The translations under genes and the position numbers were made by a program. From assembly GCA_964564305.1 (NCBI GenBank), contig CAZMAM010000006.1:1-52430 (forward strand): 52,430 bases of DNA, in the 5' to 3' direction. Shown in pieces: positions 1-8,283 of this stretch (the first letter of the stretch is position 1; the number at the start of each line of letters is the position of its first letter). The DNA is from RGIG1959 sp964564305 (GTDB taxonomy: Bacteria; Bacillota; Clostridia; Oscillospirales; Acutalibacteraceae). The notes beneath the pieces were generated by a model. That model saw only the letters and a program-made list of their open reading frames with translations, did not search any database and had not been told where the DNA came from.

Positions 1-70
1 ATAGCTCAGTTGGTAGAGCAGCGGTCTCCAAAACCGCGTGCCGAGGGTTCAAGTCCTTCTGCCCCTGCCA
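1..70 (+). tRNA. tRNA-Trp (CCA), 5'-truncated by the window edge
   Basis: The D arm, the anticodon arm with loop CTCCAAA (anticodon CCA, Trp), the T arm with GGTTCAAGT, the 3' acceptor strand TGCCCCT, discriminator G and encoded CCA (68-70) are all present. Only the last base of the 5' acceptor strand is inside the window, so about six bases are missing upstream. An intrinsic terminator follows three bases later, so this is the last gene of its transcript. Confidence 0.95.
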
Positions 71-72
71 CG

Positions 73-109
73 CCGCCGCGGACAAATTGCCGTTCGCGGC
101 GGTTTTTTT
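73..109 (+). terminator. Intrinsic terminator after tRNA-Trp
   Basis: A perfect 8-bp GC stem, CCGCCGCG (73-80) with CGCGGCGG (95-102), is followed directly by seven T residues (103-109). It separates the tRNA from the ABC operon that starts at 146. I see no clear promoter between this terminator and that operon. Confidence 0.9.
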
Positions 110-145
110 CAGGCGAAACCCGAAACAAAAAAGGGGGGATTCGCG

Positions 146-1108
146 TTGATCGAAGTGGAAAATCTGGTCAAAATATACGGGCAGCACCGGGCGCTGGACG
201 GCGTGAGCTTTTCGGTGGCGGAAGGCGAAGTGCTGGGCTTTTTGGGTCCGAACGGCGCCGGAAAATCCACGACCATGAATATTATTACGGGGTATCTGTC
301 CGCTACCGAAGGATCCGTGACCGTCAACGGGTACGATATTCTCGAACAGCCGGACAAAGCCAAGATGAGCATCGGGTATCTTCCGGAACAGCCGCCCCTT
401 TATTTGGATATGACGGTTTGGGAATACCTCGGGTTTATTTATGCGCTGAAGAAGTGCAAGCTGCCGAGGGAAAAGCACTTAGAGCAGGTGATGAAACAGG
501 TTCGTGTGGATCAGGTCGCAAAGCGGCTGATTAAAAATCTTTCCAAAGGATACCGTCAGCGGGTAGGGCTGGCGCAGGCGCTGATCGGCGATCCACCGGT
601 GCTGATTCTGGATGAGCCGACGGTCGGCTTGGATCCGAACCAGATTATCGAAATTCGTTCGCTAATTCGGGAACTGGGGAAACATCACACGGTTATTTTA
701 AGTTCCCATATTCTTTCGGAGATTGAATCGGTGTGCGGGCGCATTGTGATTATCGACCGCGGGCATATTGTCGCGGACGATTCCGCTCAGGCGCTTTCCG
801 ACCGGTTTTCCTCCGACCGCCGGATGATGGTGACCGTTGCCGGACCCCGCGCGGGCGTGGCCGCTTTGCTTGCCGGTATTCCGGGCGTGGAGCGGGTGGA
901 TACCATCGCTCAGCGGGAAGAGGGCGTATTTGAATACGCGTTAACCGTCAGTGAGGGGCGGCAGCTGCGGTATACGCTGTTTGACCGCCTGGCCGACAGG
1001 CATTGGCCGCTGCTCGCCTCTTATTCCAAGCAACTCTCTTTGGAGGAGATTTTCCTGCAGCTGACGCAGGGAGATCTGGCCAAAAAATCGGGAGGGGACG
1101 CCCTGTGA
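146..1108 (+). CDS. ABC transporter ATP-binding protein (GldA-like)
   Basis: This is the cytoplasmic ATPase of an ABC-2 type transporter, about 320 residues. It has Walker A GPNGAGKST (residues 34-42), an ABC signature LSKGYRQR near residue 135, Walker B LILDEP about 20 residues later, and a roughly 80-residue C-terminal extension typical of ABC-2 ATPases. I chose the TTG at 146 because the ATPase fold begins exactly there (IEVENLVKIYG) and AAGGGGGG lies six bases upstream; the open frame reaches back into the tRNA but has no better start. It overlaps the permease by four bases. The operon order (ATPase, short permease, GldG-like protein, DUF4340-like protein) matches the Gld-type auxiliary ABC cluster. 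The substrate is unknown outside gliding Bacteroidota. Confidence 0.93.
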   Translation: MIEVENLVKIYGQHRALDGVSFSVAEGEVLGFLGPNGAGKSTTMNIITGYLSATEGSVTVNGYDILEQPDKAKMSIGYLPEQPPLYLDMTVWEYLGFIYALKKCKLPREKHLEQVMKQVRVDQVAKRLIKNLSKGYRQRVGLAQALIGDPPVLILDEPTVGLDPNQIIEIRSLIRELGKHHTVILSSHILSEIESVCGRIVIIDRGHIVADDSAQALSDRFSSDRRMMVTVAGPRAGVAALLAGIPGVERVDTIAQREEGVFEYALTVSEGRQLRYTLFDRLADRHWPLLASYSKQLSLEEIFLQLTQGDLAKKSGGDAL

Positions 1109-1818
1109 TTGCGATATTTAAGCGGGAGTGGAAAGCGTATTTTACCACGCCGATCGGGTACGCCGCTTTGGCGGTGCTGTTCTTTGTTTCCGGGCTGCTG
1201 TTTGGGGTGATGAATCTGATGTTCGGCAGTGCCAGCCTTTCCGGTGTGTTCAGCAGCTGGTTTGTGTGGGCTACGGTGCTGATTATTTTGCCGGTGCTGA
1301 CCATGCGCTCCTTCAGTGAGGAAAGGCGCCAGCGCACCGATCAGGCGCTGTTCACCGCGCCCGTGAGCCTGACGGCCATTGTACTCGGCAAATTTCTGGC
1401 GGCGCTGCTGCTGTTTGCCATGGGGCTTTGCATCACCTTTGTGTACACCGCCGTCATCGCCACTCAGGTTACGCCGGATTTGATGGTCGTTATCGGCAAT
1501 TATCTCGGTATGCTGCTGCTTGCGGGCATGGTGATTGCGGCGGGGCTGCTGTTTTCCAGTTTAACCGAAAGCCAGTTTATCGCTTTTTTTGCCACAATGG
1601 TGTTTTCCCTGCTGCTCATGGGGGTGGATTTGCTCTCCGGGCTGTTTGCTTCCAGCGATGTGATGCTCAAAGTGGTGGAATTCTTTTCGGTGTATGCGCG
1701 ATACAGCGAATTTACCAAAGGTATCATCAGTTACGACAATATTTTCTTCTTTTTGAGTATGCAGGCGCTGCTCCTCTTCCTGACGATTCATGTGCTCGAT
1801 CGCAGGAGATGGACTTAA
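1105..1818 (+). CDS. ABC-2 type permease (GldF-like)
   Basis: A membrane protein of about 237 residues with six predicted hydrophobic segments, starting FKREWKAYFTTPIGYAAL, the usual N-terminus of short ABC-2/GldF-type permeases. A conserved RSFSEERRQRTDQALFTAPV stretch lies near residue 70, in the first cytoplasmic loop. The GTG start at 1105 overlaps the ATPase stop and has GGAGGGG upstream (1091-1097). The partner ATPase is immediately upstream and the auxiliary proteins are immediately downstream, so it most likely forms the membrane channel of that complex. No substrate can be deduced from the sequence. Confidence 0.9.
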   Translation: MIAIFKREWKAYFTTPIGYAALAVLFFVSGLLFGVMNLMFGSASLSGVFSSWFVWATVLIILPVLTMRSFSEERRQRTDQALFTAPVSLTAIVLGKFLAALLLFAMGLCITFVYTAVIATQVTPDLMVVIGNYLGMLLLAGMVIAAGLLFSSLTESQFIAFFATMVFSLLLMGVDLLSGLFASSDVMLKVVEFFSVYARYSEFTKGIISYDNIFFFLSMQALLLFLTIHVLDRRRWT

Positions 1819-1867
1819 GGCAATATTATGCTTTTTGCGGTATTGTCCTGAAAAGGGGGCCGAAACC

Positions 1868-3625
1868 ATGCGCCGTAAAACCGAAAAAACCGGAAAGCCG
1901 GAGAAAACCGAAAAAATCGAAAACGCCGAATCGGTAACGGGATTTTCACGGCAGACAGAACCGGGCGAACCGGAAAAACAGGAAAACCAGGCCGGGCCGG
2001 CCGAACAGCCGGAGCCGGAGGAACAATCCAAGCCGGAGAAACCGGAGAAATCGGCGGAGCTCTCCGAAAAGGGTTCGGAGCCCGCCGCTGCTACGAAAAC
2101 CAAAAAGAAAAAGAAACGGGTTTCCCGCCGGGCGCGGTACGGGGTGACGGCCGCGGCCTCCGCGGTGGTGGTGACGGTCGCGGTACTGCTGCTCAATTTA
2201 TTGGCGGATGTTTTGGAAAACCGTTTCCCGCTGACGCTGGATCTGACGTCAGACGGAATGTATACGCTCTCTGAAGAGAGCGTGAAACTGGCCACCGGAT
2301 TAACCAAGAATGTGCAAGTCGTCATCTTTTCCGGCGAGTCCGCGTTTTCTAATCCTTCCACCGGTTATGAGGTGTACGATACGCTGCTTTCCCAGTTTTA
2401 CAACACCATTCAGCAATACCGCCTGCGTTCAAACGGGAAACTGACTTACCGTTTCATCGATTTGGACAACAACCCCACTTTAGCCAGCCGGTATGAGGAA
2501 TACGATGTCGGCAGCGGTTCCATTCTGTTTTTGTGCGGGGATCGCTCGCAGACCATGACCATCAACGATTTGTATACGCAGAATGTCGATTACAACACCT
2601 ATACCGCCACATATACCTCCGAGGTGGAACGGATGGTGGCGGCTAAGGTGAATTTGGTTTCCACCGACGTCATTAAAAAAGCGGCGGTGCTCACCGGTCA
2701 CGGCGAGCAGGATGAGCTGATTCAGTCCGTCACCGATGTTATGGAAAACAACGGGTGTGAAGTGACTAATTTGGATATCACCGCCTCCGCCGAACCGCAG
2801 GAAGACACTTCGATTTTTGTAATTGTCGCTCCCGGTGAGGATTATACGCCGCAGGAAGTGGCGAAGCTGCGCGAATGGCTGGATAACGGCGGAAAGCGGG
2901 AGCGGGATTTGCTGGTCTTTACCGGTTACCGCTCCGCCTGCACCAACCTGTTTTCGTTTTTGGAGGATTCATACGCCATTCGGGTGGAAAACGCGATTGT
3001 CTGCGAAACCGACGCGATGAATGTGTATAACCGCAACCCTTACTATGTGTACGGAGACATCGCCGCCACTGATTTCACCGGAGATTTGGGCGAGAAACGG
3101 GTGCTTACGCCGTTTACGCGGCAGCTTACGCTGCTGGGAGATACCGATAAGGAAAAAAGTTCGTATACCATACCGCTGGTGACTTACGGTGAATCCGCCA
3201 AACTCCAGAGCCTGGCTTCCATGAACGGGGAGGAGGGCGCCCCCACCGGGGAGGAATCCCTGTATTTGGGAACGAGTTACCCCTTAATCGGCGCCGCTTA
3301 TACCACGTCCCGGGTGTACAACAACAACGACGGCGGTTATTATACAACCGATGTCTTGGTCTTCGGCAGCGAACTGTTTTTGTATTCCGGCTTGCTGCAG
3401 ACCGTTTCCTCCGCTTTCAACGAAGATTGCTTCCTGAATACTTTTCGCGGGCTGACGGGGTTAGAGAGCGTGATTACGGTCAGCAGCCGGGATTTGCACA
3501 CGGAGACGCTGGATTTCGGCAACAGCGTCACGCCGGTGGTTTTGCTGATTCTCTTTGTGGTTGTGCTTCCGCTGCTGATGATTGCCGCTGCGATTGCGGT
3601 GTTTCTGAGGAGGCGGCATTTGTGA
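1868..3625 (+). CDS. GldG-like ABC auxiliary protein with charged N-terminal tail
   Basis: About 585 residues. The first ~80 form a highly charged Glu/Pro/Lys-rich tail ending in a KTKKKKKRVSRR basic patch. A transmembrane helix follows (about 90-115), then a large extracytoplasmic domain that begins with an LTLDLTSDGMYTLSEES motif typical of ABC_transp_aux/GldG proteins. A second helix near the C-terminus (PVVLLILFVVVLPLLM) ends in a short RRRHL cytoplasmic tail. The ATG at 1868 was chosen for the AAGGGGGC upstream and because the longer frame runs into the permease gene. The low-complexity tail is unusual in length and composition and could mediate cytoplasmic contacts. The family role in Firmicutes is unknown. 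Confidence 0.85.
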   Translation: MRRKTEKTGKPEKTEKIENAESVTGFSRQTEPGEPEKQENQAGPAEQPEPEEQSKPEKPEKSAELSEKGSEPAAATKTKKKKKRVSRRARYGVTAAASAVVVTVAVLLLNLLADVLENRFPLTLDLTSDGMYTLSEESVKLATGLTKNVQVVIFSGESAFSNPSTGYEVYDTLLSQFYNTIQQYRLRSNGKLTYRFIDLDNNPTLASRYEEYDVGSGSILFLCGDRSQTMTINDLYTQNVDYNTYTATYTSEVERMVAAKVNLVSTDVIKKAAVLTGHGEQDELIQSVTDVMENNGCEVTNLDITASAEPQEDTSIFVIVAPGEDYTPQEVAKLREWLDNGGKRERDLLVFTGYRSACTNLFSFLEDSYAIRVENAIVCETDAMNVYNRNPYYVYGDIAATDFTGDLGEKRVLTPFTRQLTLLGDTDKEKSSYTIPLVTYGESAKLQSLASMNGEEGAPTGEESLYLGTSYPLIGAAYTTSRVYNNNDGGYYTTDVLVFGSELFLYSGLLQTVSSAFNEDCFLNTFRGLTGLESVITVSSRDLHTETLDFGNSVTPVVLLILFVVVLPLLMIAAAIAVFLRRRHL

Positions 3626-5148
3626 ACCGCCGGCTTCGCACGCTGGTGATTTGCGCCGCAGCGATTTTGGTCCTTGGGGGCGCCGTTGCCGCGGTTGCCG
3701 TTTTCGGCGGCGGTTTGAGCGGACCGGGCGAGGAACCGGAACCCACCGCGCCGCCGGAGGATATTGTGCTTTTGAGCAAAGATAAAGACGCCGCAGGGGA
3801 ACCGGTCGCGTCTCCCGTGAACGAAATGACGGTGACCGTTTCTTCCGGCGAATACCGCCTTTCGCCGCGGGAGGACGGAAGTATGGGTGTGGACCGTTAC
3901 CCGGATTTGCCTATGGATACTATGGCGATTCGCTCGATGTGCACCAATCTGGCCTCGCTGAAGGCGATTTCCGAAGTCACCGACCCTCAGCCGCTTTCTG
4001 CGTACGGGCTGGACCCCCCCGTGGCGACGGTAAAGGCGGTGTTCCACGACGGCAGCGGAGCCACGGTATATTTTGGGAATCAAACGCCGTATGAAACCGG
4101 ATATTATCTCGCTCTTGAGGGTAACGACGGCGTGTATATCGCGGACAGCGGGGTGGCGGAGCAGTTTATTTTGTCCAGCGAACTTTCGCTGCTGGGCAAA
4201 ACCCTGATCGCCGCTCCTACCGTGAATGAGGACGACAGCGAGGGCCGGGCGCAGCTGCTGAGCCTTCGGCTGACCGGAGGCGGGCGCAAACAGCCTGTGG
4301 CCGTGGAAACGGATACCGAAGGCCGGTATGCCGATTTGACTTATGTCTCATCTTTTGTGATGACCGCGCCTTTTCGCAGGGCGGTCGATTCGCAGCAGAT
4401 GTCCGAACTTTCCGATGCGATGTTGACACTGACAGCCAGCGAAGCGGTTCGGGCGCATCCGAGCGCCGCCGAACTGGACGGTTACGGTTTGAGCGATCCG
4501 GTTTCCGCCGCGTCTTTCACCCTTTCGGTGATAAGCCCTGCCGACGATGATTCCGAAACGCTGACCCATTATAACGACCGCGAGCATATGATTCTGCTGG
4601 GCAATATCGATGAAGAGGGCAACTATTACGCGCTGGTGGACGGCATCGACATTGTTTACCTGCTTTCCCCGGAAAGCGTGCCGTGGGCGGAAGCCACGGC
4701 GTTTGATCTGGCTTCAAAGCTGCTCTTTTTAAAAGACATAACCGATATTTCCACCGTGACGGTGGTTGAAAACGGGCAGGAAACCGATTTTTCGCTGAAG
4801 CATTTTCCGGATAAGACAGACAAGGACGAACAGCTGACGGTTTCTTCCGGTTCACAGATTTGGCCCACGTCCTCGTTTCGCAAGCTGTATCAGTTATTAA
4901 TCGGCATTCACCGGGTGGGGGATCCCGAACCGGATGCGCAGCCGCAGGGCACGCCGGTGCTGGAACTGAACGTGACTTTTACAAGCGGCGATCCGATGAC
5001 CGTTTCGCTTTATCCGATGACCGCTTCCCGCCTGCTGTGCGTGACGGATGACGGAGAGCAGACGGCGGTCAGCCTGGCCGATACCGAAACGTTCTTCCGT
5101 CAGTACCACCGTTTTTTGGCGGGGGAAGAGGTGATTACGCCAAATTAA
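3622..5148 (+). CDS. DUF4340-type extracytoplasmic protein
   Basis: About 508 residues with an N-terminal signal-anchor helix (RRLRTLVICAAAILVLGGAVAAVAV) and a short Pro/Glu linker. The rest is a repeated beta-rich domain with phrases such as YGLDPPVATVKAVF and YGLSDPVSAASFTL, each followed by a nucleophile-free sheet segment. The repeated 'YGL.(D)P' unit is characteristic of DUF4340 proteins that accompany GldG-like ABC proteins. The GTG at 3622 overlaps the upstream stop by four bases and is preceded by GAGGAGG. It is probably exported and works with the GldG-like partner on the outer face of the membrane. No enzymatic motif is visible. Confidence 0.82.
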   Translation: MNRRLRTLVICAAAILVLGGAVAAVAVFGGGLSGPGEEPEPTAPPEDIVLLSKDKDAAGEPVASPVNEMTVTVSSGEYRLSPREDGSMGVDRYPDLPMDTMAIRSMCTNLASLKAISEVTDPQPLSAYGLDPPVATVKAVFHDGSGATVYFGNQTPYETGYYLALEGNDGVYIADSGVAEQFILSSELSLLGKTLIAAPTVNEDDSEGRAQLLSLRLTGGGRKQPVAVETDTEGRYADLTYVSSFVMTAPFRRAVDSQQMSELSDAMLTLTASEAVRAHPSAAELDGYGLSDPVSAASFTLSVISPADDDSETLTHYNDREHMILLGNIDEEGNYYALVDGIDIVYLLSPESVPWAEATAFDLASKLLFLKDITDISTVTVVENGQETDFSLKHFPDKTDKDEQLTVSSGSQIWPTSSFRKLYQLLIGIHRVGDPEPDAQPQGTPVLELNVTFTSGDPMTVSLYPMTASRLLCVTDDGEQTAVSLADTETFFRQYHRFLAGEEVITPN

Positions 5149-5330
5149 TTGCGCCGAATTCGGCAATGGCGCCGGGCACAAAGGCGGCGCGGGAATACCG
5201 GCAATTCTGCCCGGTGACCGTTTGCTTTTTGCGGCGGACACGGGCGGCTGCGTACGGCCAAAGGGGAAACCCGGTTTACTTTTTGCGCCGCGCGGAAGTT
5301 TAACACAAAAAAGAGGGCATTTATTCTGTT
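5149..5330. other. Intergenic spacer with GC hairpin
   Basis: No gene is visible. A 7-bp inverted repeat CCGGGCA (5172-5178) / TGCCCGG (5208-5214) could form a hairpin but lacks a T tract. The bases around 5161-5190 (GGCAAT...GGGCACAAAGGCGGC) loosely resemble the left end of the dispersed repeat family described at 10014, so this may be a decayed copy. I see no convincing promoter for the following CobW pair. Confidence 0.4.
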
Positions 5331-6344
5331 ATGACAAACATTGAAATCGTCTCCGGATTTTTGGGGGCGGGCAAGACAACCTTGATAAAAAAATTACTCC
5401 GGCAGGCGTATGCCGGGGAGCAATTGGTGCTCATCGAGAACGAATTCGGCGAAATTGCCGTAGACGGAGGATTTCTTCAGGATGCCGGAATCCAAATTAC
5501 CGAAATGAATTCCGGATGTATTTGCTGCAGTCTGGTGGGAGATTTTGCCAAAGCGCTGACGGAAGTCATCGAACGGTTTGCCCCGGATCGGATACTCATC
5601 GAACCTTCTGGGGTGGGCAAGCTTTCGGACGTTATTCGGGCGGTGCAAAGCCTCGGCAGGGAAGACGCGGTGCTTTCCGGGTTTACTGCGGTGGCGGACG
5701 CGGGAAAATGCCGGATGTATTTAAAAAATTTCGGCGAATTTTATCTCGATCAAATTTCCCACGCCGGTTGTATTGTGCTCAGCCGAACCGATAAGATGAT
5801 TTCGCAGGCGGTAGAAGAGGTATGCGCTCTTTTGCGGCGGTATAATCCGAACGCCCCCATCATCACCACCCCGTGGGATCGGCTGACCGGCGAACAGCTG
5901 ACCGCCGCCATTCACCGCACCGATACCGTTGAGGCCGAGCTTTCCGCACTTGCCCGCGAGACGGCCGGCGGCCATGAACACAAACATGAGCATGAGCACA
6001 ACTATGAACATGAACACAGCCACGGGCATGAACACGGGCACGACCATCATGACGCGGACGAGGTGTTCGACAGTTTCGGAATGGAAACCGCCATGCGTTT
6101 TGACCCGGATGCGCTGGGGGAGGCGCTTGGTGCGCTTGACGGCGGCGCGTACGGCGAGGTTCTTCGGGCAAAGGGGATTGTACAGGGGCACAACGGAGAA
6201 TGGCTGCATTTTGATTATGTCCCGGGCGAGCGGGATATCCGCAGCGGATCCGCCGCCGTGACCGGCAGATTTTGTGTGATCGGCTCCCATTTGCAAAAAG
6301 ACGCTTTGCGGGAACTGTTTACCCGAACGGGGGAGAATGCATGA
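5331..6344 (+). CDS. CobW/G3E-family GTPase with His-rich metal-binding segment
   Basis: A 337-residue G3E GTPase, the family of metallochaperones and metal-insertion GTPases (CobW, YjiA, YeiR, ZNG1). It has Walker A GFLGAGKTT (residues 9-17), the ENEFGE switch segment, the metal-binding CxCC motif (Cys63, Cys65, Cys66) and an ESSG-like EPSG motif. A His/Glu-rich run at about residues 214-240 contains more than ten His residues, and a CobW C-terminal domain follows. The family handles Zn, Co or Ni; the His-rich loop fits zinc or nickel, but the metal is inference. It overlaps the next GTPase by an ATGA junction, so the two are co-translated. Confidence 0.93.
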   Translation: MTNIEIVSGFLGAGKTTLIKKLLRQAYAGEQLVLIENEFGEIAVDGGFLQDAGIQITEMNSGCICCSLVGDFAKALTEVIERFAPDRILIEPSGVGKLSDVIRAVQSLGREDAVLSGFTAVADAGKCRMYLKNFGEFYLDQISHAGCIVLSRTDKMISQAVEEVCALLRRYNPNAPIITTPWDRLTGEQLTAAIHRTDTVEAELSALARETAGGHEHKHEHEHNYEHEHSHGHEHGHDHHDADEVFDSFGMETAMRFDPDALGEALGALDGGAYGEVLRAKGIVQGHNGEWLHFDYVPGERDIRSGSAAVTGRFCVIGSHLQKDALRELFTRTGENA

Positions 6345-7285
6345 ACGAAATTCCCGTTTATCTGTTTACCGGGTTTTTGGAAGCCGGCAAAACCACTTTT
6401 ATTCAGGACACGCTTTCGGATGCTCAATTCAACGAGGGAGACCGCATTTTGCTGATTTGCTGTGAAGAGGGCGAAACGCCGTACGATTTATCCCCGGGGT
6501 ATATGAAAAATGTATCGCTGGTCACGTTGGATTCGCCCGAGGATTTGAAAAATTCCCTGTTGCGCGAATGGAGCAAAACCTATCGTCCGCAAAAGGTCAT
6601 GGTGGAATATAACGGCGTGTGGACTTTGGATATTCTGTACGGGGCGCTGCCGAGGGAATGGGTGATTGCGCAGAATTTTTGCTTTGTGTATGCGCCGACC
6701 TTTCTTTCGTACAACGCCAATATGCGGCAGCTGGTTTCGGATAAGCTGTACAGCTGCGATTTGGTTGTGTTTAACCGTTTTTCCGAAAATCTGAGCAAAA
6801 AAAAGTTTCACACAACCGTGCGGGGCTTGAGCCGGCGCTCGGACATCGCGTATGAATACGGCGACGGGCATGTGGAATACGACGACATTGAGGATCCGCT
6901 TCCCTTTGATATTCAGGCTCCTGTAGTGACCGTTGAGGATCGGGATTACGCGCTGTGGTACCGCGATCTTTCGGAAGAACCCGATAAATACGATGGGAAA
7001 ACCGTTGCCTTTAAGGCACAGGTGGCGATGCCCAGGGGCAATCCGCCGGGATTTTTTGTGCTGGGGCGGCATGTGATGACCTGCTGTGTGCAGGATATAC
7101 AGTTTGCGGGACTTGCGGCTTCCTGCGAAGACGGGGCGATGCCGAAAAACGAACAGTGGGTGTATGTCCGGGCAAAAATCAAAGTGCGTGCGCACCCGAT
7201 ATACAACCGGCCCGGACCCGTTCTTACCGTGCTCTCCATGGTACAGGCGGTGCCGCCCGGTGAACTGGTCGCCACGTTTTATTGA
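6341..7285 (+). CDS. CobW-like GTPase fused to a YcgQ/DUF1980-like C-terminal domain
   Basis: A 314-residue protein. The N-terminal half is CobW-like with P-loop GFLEAGKTT (residues 11-19), but it lacks the CxCC metal motif and any His-rich stretch. The C-terminal ~110 residues contain YDGKTVAFKAQV, FFVLGRHVMTCCVQDIQFAG and WVYVRAKIKV, which I recognise as similar to the C-terminal domain of YcgQ/TIGR03943 (DUF1980) proteins, including the Cys-Cys pair. The ATG at 6341 overlaps the upstream stop and has GGGGGAG before it. It probably works with the upstream GTPase in metal handling at the membrane. The fusion call is moderately sure and should be checked by domain search. Confidence 0.8.
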   Translation: MNEIPVYLFTGFLEAGKTTFIQDTLSDAQFNEGDRILLICCEEGETPYDLSPGYMKNVSLVTLDSPEDLKNSLLREWSKTYRPQKVMVEYNGVWTLDILYGALPREWVIAQNFCFVYAPTFLSYNANMRQLVSDKLYSCDLVVFNRFSENLSKKKFHTTVRGLSRRSDIAYEYGDGHVEYDDIEDPLPFDIQAPVVTVEDRDYALWYRDLSEEPDKYDGKTVAFKAQVAMPRGNPPGFFVLGRHVMTCCVQDIQFAGLAASCEDGAMPKNEQWVYVRAKIKVRAHPIYNRPGPVLTVLSMVQAVPPGELVATFY

Positions 7286-7330
7286 AACATCTTATTGAGC
7301 GGATTTAATCGGAAAATTGCCGAAAATCGA

Positions 7331-7359
7331 TTGCAAACGCTCATGGAATATTGTATAAT
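7331..7359 (+). promoter_or_regulatory. Promoter of the hydrogenase operon
   Basis: The -35 box TTGCAA (7331-7336) and -10 box TATAAT (7354-7359) are separated by exactly 17 bases. The expected transcription start falls near 7366, inside the 17-bp tandem repeat, so that repeat is well placed for repression. Confidence 0.8.
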
Positions 7360-7362
7360 ATT

Positions 7363-7396
7363 ATTGATACTCAATTTCAATTGATACTCAATTTCA
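7363..7396 (+). repeat. Exact tandem 17-bp repeat, candidate operator
   Basis: The unit ATTGATACTCAATTTCA occurs twice head to tail (7363-7379 and 7380-7396) with no mismatch, covering the likely +1 region. Its GATAnTnATTTTCA-like, AT-rich composition resembles Fur-type metal boxes, but the regulator is not identified. It ends 20 bases before the start codon of the first hydrogenase gene. Confidence 0.75.
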
Positions 7397-7416
7397 TTTG
7401 AGGGAGGAACCGCTGT

Positions 7417-7911
7417 ATGCAGAAAAAAAGAAGTACGCTGCCCTTTAAGGAAACGCCCGAACAGCAGGAACAGTTTCAGGCGGTGCTGGAAAAATACCGG
7501 GATGACCCGAGCTGCCTGATGCGGGTGATGCAGGAAACGCAGGAAATTTACGGTTATCTGCCTTTTGAGATTCAGGAAAGAATCGCCGAGGGCATGGGCG
7601 TGCCGGTGGAAAAGGTATACGGCGTCGCTACCTTTTATGCGCAGTTTTCGCTTTCTCCCAAGGGCGAATATAATGTATCGGTTTGTTTGGGTACCGCTTG
7701 TTATGTGAAGGGCTCCGGCGATATTTTCAATAAACTTACCGAAGAACTGGGCATTGAAGCGGACGAATGCACCGAAGACGGAAAATTTTCTTTAAATGCC
7801 TGCCGCTGCGTCGGTGCGTGCGGGCTGGCCCCTGTTATGATGATTAACGACGATGTGTACGGCCGGCTGACGCCGGACGCGATCCCGGGTATTATTGCGA
7901 AATACCGCTGA
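7417..7911 (+). CDS. hydC: NuoE-like [2Fe-2S] hydrogenase subunit (HydC/HndA)
   Basis: A 164-residue thioredoxin-like [2Fe-2S] protein. It passes electrons between NAD(P)H-side and hydrogenase subunits in multimeric [FeFe] hydrogenases. The four ligand Cys are visible in CLGTACYVKG and ACRCVGACG, and an N-terminal helical segment of about 70 residues (QEIYGYLPFEIQERIAEG) is standard for NuoE. GAGGGAGG lies eight bases before the ATG. It is the first gene of the hydrogenase region and is followed 21 bases later by the DRTGG gene. Confidence 0.93.
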   Translation: MQKKRSTLPFKETPEQQEQFQAVLEKYRDDPSCLMRVMQETQEIYGYLPFEIQERIAEGMGVPVEKVYGVATFYAQFSLSPKGEYNVSVCLGTACYVKGSGDIFNKLTEELGIEADECTEDGKFSLNACRCVGACGLAPVMMINDDVYGRLTPDAIPGIIAKYR

Positions 7912-7932
7912 CCGGGGGAGGAGAGACGGATT

Positions 7933-8283
7933 ATGACCATTCATCGGATCAGGGAATTGCTGGATGCAACCGTTTTGTGCGGTGAGGAATGTTTGGACCG
8001 GGATGTTCATTCCGCCTGCGGAAGCGATATGATGAGTGATGTGCTGGCTTTTGTGAAAGATCAGGCGGTGTTGCTTACCGGCCTGGTCAATCCGCAGGTT
8101 ATCCGAACCGCCCAGATGATGGATATGATCTGCATTGTGTTTGTGCGCACCAAGCGCCCCACGCCGGATATGCTCTCTTTGGCTCAGGATGCGGGCATTG
8201 TGGTGATGAGCACCGACAAGCGCATGTACGAGGCGTGCGGGAAACTGTATACGGCCGGACTGGGTCACGGTGAAAGCATATGA
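7933..8283 (+). CDS. DRTGG-domain regulatory protein (first copy)
   Basis: A 116-residue single-domain protein with LDRDVHSACGSDMMSDVLAF near the N-terminus, the signature segment of the small DRTGG-family proteins that travel with sensory [FeFe] hydrogenases. DRTGG domains are presumed ligand-binding or regulatory; no catalytic motif is visible. It has a strong GGGGAGGAGAG ribosome site and overlaps the following HATPase gene by ATGA, which suggests a stoichiometric partnership. A second, divergent copy lies at 10106. Confidence 0.82.
   Translation: MTIHRIRELLDATVLCGEECLDRDVHSACGSDMMSDVLAFVKDQAVLLTGLVNPQVIRTAQMMDMICIVFVRTKRPTPDMLSLAQDAGIVVMSTDKRMYEACGKLYTAGLGHGESI

Noticed and set aside
1868..2130. 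The Glu/Pro-rich beginning of the GldG-like gene as a frameshift artefact
   Set aside because: The frame is continuous, the start has a good ribosome site, and a transmembrane helix follows in frame; a low-complexity tail is the simpler reading.
5968..6053. Repetitive CATGAACAC-like DNA as a possible CRISPR or minisatellite
   Set aside because: The repeats encode the His/Glu-rich metal-binding segment of the CobW protein in frame; there are no spacers.
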